DNA of 64,000 bases, taken from Lysobacter sp. MMG2. GTDB lineage: Bacteria > Pseudomonadota > Gammaproteobacteria > Xanthomonadales > Xanthomonadaceae. Positions 60,097 through 64,000 of the stretch are shown here, one piece after another. Position numbers and translations under genes: made by a program. How positions within the stretch are numbered: the first letter of the stretch is position 1; every line of letters starts with the position of its first letter. The notes under the pieces are model-generated. The model did no database searches, was not told where the DNA came from, and saw only the letters and a program-made list of their open reading frames with translations. The stretch lies in assembly GCF_016735495.2 (NCBI RefSeq), contig NZ_JAERQY020000004.1, positions 248,001-312,000 of the forward strand. Reading direction: 5' to 3'.

Positions 60097-60471
60097 ATGG
60101 AACTGCCCACTATCGACGCCGCGCCGGACTACCAGTCCCTCGACCGCCCCCTGCAGTTCTCCGTCGCCGCCGCCCACAAGGTGCGCGAGCTGATCGCGGA
60201 GGAGGGCAACGACGCCCTCAAGTTGCGGGTCTACATCCAGGGCGGCGGCTGCTCCGGCTTCCAGTACGGCTTCGAGTTCGACGAACAGCAGGGCGAGGAC
60301 GACCTGTCCATCCAGACCGACGGCGTCACCCTGCTGGTCGACCCGCTGAGCCTGCAGTACCTGATGGGCGCGGAAGTCGACTACACCGAAAGCCTGCACG
60401 GCGCGCAGTTCGTGATCCGCAATCCGAACGCGAAGACCACCTGCGGCTGCGGCTCGTCCTTCGCGGTGTGA
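60097..60471 (+). CDS. erpA: Iron–sulfur cluster insertion protein ErpA
   Basis: 124 residues from ATG 60097; a TTG at 60061 would add 12 residues. The three cysteines of A-type carriers are present: [11 protein letters not shown] and CGCGSSF at the C-terminus. The family delivers [Fe-S] clusters to targets such as IspG. Its stop overlaps the GTG start of nudC, which suggests coupling. No obvious ribosome-binding site in front of ATG 60097. Confidence 0.93.
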   Translation: MELPTIDAAPDYQSLDRPLQFSVAAAHKVRELIAEEGNDALKLRVYIQGGGCSGFQYGFEFDEQQGEDDLSIQTDGVTLLVDPLSLQYLMGAEVDYTESLHGAQFVIRNPNAKTTCGCGSSFAV

Positions 60472-61427
60472 GCGACACCCCGGCACCCTTCGCCTTCGTC
60501 GAGGCCGGCGCGGACGCCGCTTGCCGCGGTGCACTCGACCGTGCCGATCGCCTGCGCGACGACCCGGACGCGATCAAGGCGCTGTGGCCCCGCGCCCGCG
60601 TCGTCCTGCTCGACGACAAGGGCAACGCCTACGCCGACGAAGACGGCAACCTGCGCGCGCCGTTGGGCGATGAAATCAGCGAAGGCCCGGGCGGCGTGGG
60701 CGCTGCGGTGTTCCTCGGCCTGGATGCGCAAGGCGGCGGCTGGTTCGCGCTCGAAGGCGCGCTGACGGCGTTCGATGCGCCGAACCGTGTCGACCTGCGT
60801 CGCGCCGCCGTACTGTGGCCCGCGTTCGACGCCAGCGTGTTCGCACAGGCGCGCGCGCTGCAGCATTGGCGCAGCCGCCATCGCTTCTGCGGCGTGTGCG
60901 GCGGCGAAGTCGCGCTGTCGCGTGCGGGCTGGCAGGGCAAGTGCACCAAGTGCGGCACCGAACATTACCCGCGCACCGATCCGGCCGTGATCGTCGCCGT
61001 CAGCGACGGCACCCGCCTGCTGCTGGGCCGCCAGGCCATGTGGCCGGCGCGTCGCTATTCGGTGATCGCCGGCTTCGTGGAACCGGGCGAATCGCTGGAG
61101 CAGACCGTTGCGCGCGAAGTGCTCGAGGAAGCCGGCGTGCGCGTGCGTCGATGCCGTTACCAGGCCTCGCAGCCGTGGCCGTTCCCCGGTTCGCTGATGA
61201 TCGGCTTCGCTGCAGAAGCCGACGCCGATGACCCGCAAGTCGGCGACGAACTGGAAGACGCGCGCTGGTTCACTGCCGAGGAAGTGCGTCGTGCGCGCAC
61301 GCGTGGAGAGTGGGGCAGCACGCAGGATGACGGCGAAGGCCCGGTGCTGTCGCCGAGCATTTCGATCTCGCGCTGGCTGATCGAACAGTGGCTGGCGGAG
61401 CAGACGTCGGAGCGGCCGGGCGGCTAA
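60468..61427 (+). CDS. nudC: NADH pyrophosphatase NudC
   Basis: 319 residues from GTG 60468 (GTGA overlap with erpA). Zinc ribbon: [10 protein letters not shown] and [11 protein letters not shown]. Nudix box [18 protein letters not shown], continuing EEAGVRV. The substrate motif [11 protein letters not shown], diagnostic of NudC, is complete. The enzyme cleaves NADH and removes NAD caps from RNA. It is followed by a 12-base tandem array. Confidence 0.96.
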   Translation: MSDTPAPFAFVEAGADAACRGALDRADRLRDDPDAIKALWPRARVVLLDDKGNAYADEDGNLRAPLGDEISEGPGGVGAAVFLGLDAQGGGWFALEGALTAFDAPNRVDLRRAAVLWPAFDASVFAQARALQHWRSRHRFCGVCGGEVALSRAGWQGKCTKCGTEHYPRTDPAVIVAVSDGTRLLLGRQAMWPARRYSVIAGFVEPGESLEQTVAREVLEEAGVRVRRCRYQASQPWPFPGSLMIGFAAEADADDPQVGDELEDARWFTAEEVRRARTRGEWGSTQDDGEGPVLSPSISISRWLIEQWLAEQTSERPGG

Positions 61428-61450
61428 GCGCGGCCGCGCGATGACGTGCG

Positions 61451-61546
61451 CATCGAGGTGTGCATCGAGGTGTGCATCGAGGTGTGCATCGAGGTGTGCA
61501 TCGAGGTGTGCATCGAGGTGTGCATCGAGGTGTGCATCGAGGTGCG
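61451..61546. repeat. 12-base tandem repeat, eight copies
   Basis: Eight contiguous units of CATCGAGGTGTG, the last with CATCGAGGTGCG; the seven first are exact. The array starts 24 bases after the nudC stop. The 556-base gap to ampE also holds a palindrome (61655–61688) and no gene. The unit length is a multiple of three, so all frames stay open, but no start or ribosome-binding site is associated. Confidence 0.97.
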
Positions 61547-61654
61547 CGGACGCACGCCACCCCATCCGTCCTCCCGGCAAAGGCCGGGGCCCAGCCCCGC
61601 AACGTACGCACGGGGCCCCGCAACGCACGGGCACTCCTCTCCGGCAAGCCATCC

Positions 61655-61688
61655 CACCGTCATTCCCGCCTTCGCGGGAATGACGGTG
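61655..61688. repeat. Hairpin of the GTCATTCCCGC family, second perfect copy
   Basis: 15-base arms (CACCGTCATTCCCGC and complement) around a CTTC loop; the core matches 11006–11033. Confidence 0.9.
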
Positions 61689-61983
61689 AAGTGGCTCACC
61701 CTGGACAGAGTGCCCGAACGCAGCGGACCCGGTCCCGACCTTCCCCATGATGAGGTGGGTCGAGCCGCCGCTGTTGCCCTATCACCCGCCGCATGACGCC
61801 GCCATCGCCGCGTTTCACGCACGGCACGCCCGCGCCAACACCCCACACCCGCGCAGCACCGCCACGTGACCCCGTGCCGCCGCCAGCGAGACCCACCCGA
61901 CACAACCTCCCACCAACGCCTTCACGCCGTCACCGCCAAGCTAGAATCGGCCCAGCCCCTCGCGAGCCGGAGCCGATCGCGCA

Positions 61984-62928
61984 ATGTCCGCCACTCTGAT
62001 CGCCGTCGTTGTCGCGCTGGTGCTGGGGCACATGGCCCCGACGCTGGCGTCGTCGGTGCGCCACTTCGGCTGGTACCGCGACTGGCTGCGCTGGCTGGAT
62101 TCGCGCTTTCCCGAAGGCAGCTTCTGGCGCGGCCGCTGGGGCCTCGCCATCGCGCTCGTGCCGCCGCTGCTGCTGGTCTCGCTGTTCCAGCTGGCCCTGC
62201 ACGATGCGCTGTTCGGACTCGCAAGCCTGATCTTCGGCGTGGCCGTGCTTTTCTACGCATGGGGCCCGCGCGATCTGGACCTCGACGTGGAGGCCGTCGC
62301 CAACGCACCCGATCCCGTTGCCCGTCGCGCCGCCGCGCAACGCCTGTGGCCCGAAGGCGGCATGCCGGCCGTGCTCGACGGCGGCAGCCTGGTGGAAGCC
62401 GTGTTCCGCAATGCACAGCACCGCTGGTTCGGCGTGCTGTTCTGGTTCCTCCTGCTCGGCCCCGCGGGCGCGCTGCTGTACCGCCTCGTCGCGCAGTCGG
62501 CGGAAGGCGAAGCATCCACGGCATTGCCGGGCGAGACGAACGAAGGCGCACGCTACTTCTTCGCCATCCTCGATTGGCCCGTCGCCCAGCTGATGACGCT
62601 GGCGCTCGCGCTGGTGGGCAACTTCGACACCGTGCTGGGTGCATGGCGCGATGCCGGCGGCGCGTCGTTCGATGTGCGCCGTCCGTTCCTCGGCGCCGTG
62701 GCGCGCGCCAGCGTGACCTGCGAACTGGCCGACGAGGCCGCCGACTACGCCGACGACAACCTCGGCGCCGATGCCGGCGAAGCCGGCCTGGCGCCGCCGC
62801 CGATTCCCGCGCCCGTGCTGACCGGCGAAGTACCGGAACTGCGCGACGCCATGAGCCTGGTCTGGCGCAGCCTGCTGGTGTGGCTGGCGGTGCTGGCATT
62901 GTTCGTCATCGCCGGCTGGGTGGCCTGA
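61984..62928 (+). CDS. ampE: AmpE-like membrane protein
   Basis: 314 residues. N-terminal helix LIAVVVALVLGHMAPTLASS, and others at LAIALVPPLLLVSLFQLAL, FGLASLIFGVAVLFYAWGPRDLDLDV, FGVLFWFLLLGPAGALLYRL and the C-terminal LLVWLAVLALFVIAGWV. The NQHRWFGVLFWFLLLGP-like block (NAQHRWFGVLFWF) and ARYFFAILDWPVAQLM follow the AmpE/CobD-like pattern. AmpE is a proposed regulatory signal modulator in the ampD–ampE operon controlling beta-lactamase induction; ampD is not adjacent here. Confidence 0.88.
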   Translation: MSATLIAVVVALVLGHMAPTLASSVRHFGWYRDWLRWLDSRFPEGSFWRGRWGLAIALVPPLLLVSLFQLALHDALFGLASLIFGVAVLFYAWGPRDLDLDVEAVANAPDPVARRAAAQRLWPEGGMPAVLDGGSLVEAVFRNAQHRWFGVLFWFLLLGPAGALLYRLVAQSAEGEASTALPGETNEGARYFFAILDWPVAQLMTLALALVGNFDTVLGAWRDAGGASFDVRRPFLGAVARASVTCELADEAADYADDNLGADAGEAGLAPPPIPAPVLTGEVPELRDAMSLVWRSLLVWLAVLALFVIAGWVA

Positions 62929-62945
62929 CGGCGGAACGCCGCCCT

Positions 62946-63028
62946 GCGTAGCCCGGGTAAGCGAAGCGCACCCGGGGAACCGATCGCCACTGCCACCCGG
63001 GTGCACTTCGCTTACCCGAGCTACGCGA
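62946..63028. repeat. Long palindrome between ampE and DUF2752
   Basis: GTAGCCCGGGTAAGCGAAGCGCACCCGG (about 62948) pairs with CACCCGGGTGCACTTCGCTTACCCGAGCTAC (about 62996–63026). A dispersed family; here it sits in a convergent gap and may act as a transcription stop for both sides. Confidence 0.8.
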
Positions 63029-63031
63029 ATG

Positions 63032-63460
63032 TCAGCCCGGCGCCATCCACGCGAACGGCGCATAAGGCAGATTGCGCAGCACGCCGAACACCACCAGCGC
63101 CGCGATCCACCACCGCCCGTCATGCGCGCGCCGGCTCAACCACGCCGGCATCAGCGGCCGCGAAACCCACCACTGCGCCAGCATCATCGCCAGCAACGGC
63201 AGCGCGATCATCGCCAGCGGATTCATCGCCCATGCGCGCGCGATGTCGCCATGCACCAACGCATGCAACGCACGCGTGAGCCCGCAGCCGGGGCAGTGCA
63301 GCCCCGTGATGGCATGGAACGCGCACGGCCACAAACCGCCCGCGTTCGGATCCAGCGCCCGCAGCACCGCCACACCGCCCAACGCCGACACCGCCGTGGC
63401 CGCGGCCACGACGGTGCGCGGGGTCAGCAAGCGCGATGCGAAGGCGGGCGCGACGCTCAC
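63032..63460 (-). CDS. DUF2752 protein
   Basis: 142 residues from GTG 63460, overlapping the dispanin-like gene stop (GTGA). The CPGCGLTRA motif (HCPGCGLTRALHALVHGD) after an LWPCAFH segment is diagnostic of DUF2752. Two or three helices (LAMIALPLLAMMLAQWW, WWIAALVVFGVL). No role known. Its partner gene upstream encodes a CD225-type protein; DUF2752 and CD225 genes are often found together. Confidence 0.9.
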   Translation of the reverse strand: MSVAPAFASRLLTPRTVVAAATAVSALGGVAVLRALDPNAGGLWPCAFHAITGLHCPGCGLTRALHALVHGDIARAWAMNPLAMIALPLLAMMLAQWWVSRPLMPAWLSRRAHDGRWWIAALVVFGVLRNLPYAPFAWMAPG

Positions 63461-63810
63461 GACTGCACGCGCTGCGCCTGTTCCAGTTCCTGCAGCATCT
63501 GCTGGTACTGCGACATGCCGCCGGACGTGAAGAAGTAGATCGTCCAGCACAGGCCGAGGATGGTCAGGCCCGTGGTGATCCAGCACCACAGCTTGGCGCG
63601 GCCCGAGGCCACCCATGCGCCGGCCTCATCGCCCGCGGCCAGCTTGCTGTTGACCTGCGCCGCGAACACGATCGCGACGATGCCCGGAATGGTGCCGATG
63701 ATGCAGCAGAACAGAACGGAGGCGATCGTGATGAGGATCGCCCAGATCAGGTAGTTCGGAACACGCGGCGCCAACGAAGGCGACGGCGGGACGGGTGGCG
63801 GCACGTTCAT
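63457..63810 (-). CDS. CD225/dispanin family protein
   Basis: 117 residues. Pro-rich N-terminus (MNVPPPVPPSPSL), then helix YLIWAILITIASVLFCCIIG and the dispanin core with IPGIVAIVFAAQVNSKLAAGD, and a second helix LWCWITTGLTILGLCWTIYFF. Bacterial CD225 proteins resemble interferon-induced transmembrane proteins; function unknown. First gene of a two-gene operon. Confidence 0.92.
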   Translation of the reverse strand: MNVPPPVPPSPSLAPRVPNYLIWAILITIASVLFCCIIGTIPGIVAIVFAAQVNSKLAAGDEAGAWVASGRAKLWCWITTGLTILGLCWTIYFFTSGGMSQYQQMLQELEQAQRVQS

Positions 63811-63889
63811 GGCGGTCCTTCGGAGTGTGCCGCCGGAACAGCGGCACGGTCGATCCTAGCAGCGCGCCATGCAGGCCGTCATCGCAGGA

Positions 63890-64000
63890 TCAGGGGGCGT
63901 CCCCGCGCAATTGCCTCACCCGGGTTTCCAGCATCGCAGCGTCCACACCCGCGCCATCGACGGGCGCATCGGCCACCACCTCCACCGGCGCGCGGAAGCG
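63890..64000 (-). CDS. 3' end of a gene cut by the window edge, not identified
   Basis: The minus-strand frame enters at 64000 and stops at 63890–63892; the 36 visible residues read RFRAPVEVVADAP, then VDGAGVDAAMLETRVRQLRGDAP. No family can be named from so little. Direction suggests it is in tandem with the dispanin–DUF2752 pair. 76 bases separate its stop from the dispanin start. Confidence 0.6.
   Translation of the reverse strand, partial: RFRAPVEVVADAPVDGAGVDAAMLETRVRQLRGDAP

Noticed and set aside
61441-61650. Short ORFs with DAHLDAH or CIEV repeats
   Set aside because: They are translations of the 12-base array in various frames, without ribosome-binding sites.

Overview
The window is GC-rich chromosomal DNA from a gammaproteobacterium, most likely a member of the Xanthomonadaceae close to Lysobacter. 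This placement is an inference from gene content and order, not a database match. Supporting signs are a TldD/PmbA–MoxR–DUF58 cluster, a bphO–bphP pair, bactofilin between two DUF6776-type proteins next to erpA and nudC, and several families of short palindromic intergenic repeats. Most genes look like stable core genome; only about 51.75–55.56 kb looks acquired.

Region by region. 0–5.4 kb: 3' part of an ABC-F ATPase, then lipoproteins, a class-C-type serine hydrolase and small membrane or secreted proteins. 5.6–18.2 kb: one long forward operon, mostly with ATGA/GTGA overlaps, encoding two Tat-exported TldD-like proteins around a leaderless PmbA-like partner, DUF4159, a MoxR ATPase, DUF58, a BatA-like protein, DUF4175 and a second large membrane protein. 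18.2–22.4 kb, reverse: an isochorismatase-like hydrolase, a BtuB-type TonB receptor under a cobalamin riboswitch, a TfoX C-terminal-domain protein and a free-methionine-(R)-sulfoxide reductase-like GAF protein. 22.4–27.6 kb: bioD and an RND efflux adaptor/pump pair closed by a terminator. 27.6–35.9 kb: a RES/Xre toxin–antitoxin pair, a phasin, a PlpD-like patatin-barrel protein, QueD, an S41 peptidase, a BON protein, an SDR with a histone-like tail and an alpha/beta hydrolase. 35.9–43.4 kb: DUF3182, a small EETFPASDP protein, an iron-permease-family protein, an unusual 21–22 bp phased repeat array, and a group of envelope or secreted proteins. 43.9–47.0 kb: response regulator, heme oxygenase and a bacteriophytochrome that lacks any kinase or other output domain. 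47.1–51.75 kb: a PA2169-type protein, a SemiSWEET-like protein, a FAD oxidoreductase, a PepSY membrane protein and a truncated siderophore receptor. 51.75–55.56 kb: an island remnant with a TetR/NmrA pair and a tyrosine integrase against tRNA-Met. 55.6–64 kb: RppH, Bfd and bacterioferritin, DUF4126, the bactofilin group, ErpA, NudC, AmpE, DUF2752 and a dispanin-like protein.

Functional themes are metal and cofactor handling (B12 uptake with riboswitch, iron storage with a Fur-like site, Fe–S assembly, siderophore-receptor remains) and envelope biology (RND efflux, PlpD-like barrel, bactofilin, AmpE, the MoxR cluster). The observations most worth following are the phased 21–22 bp array at 38.05–38.35 kb, the Tat-dependent TldD pair with a possible hitch-hiking PmbA partner, the output-less phytochrome operon, and the receptor cut at the island edge. 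All calls come from reading the sequence; no database or folding program was run.
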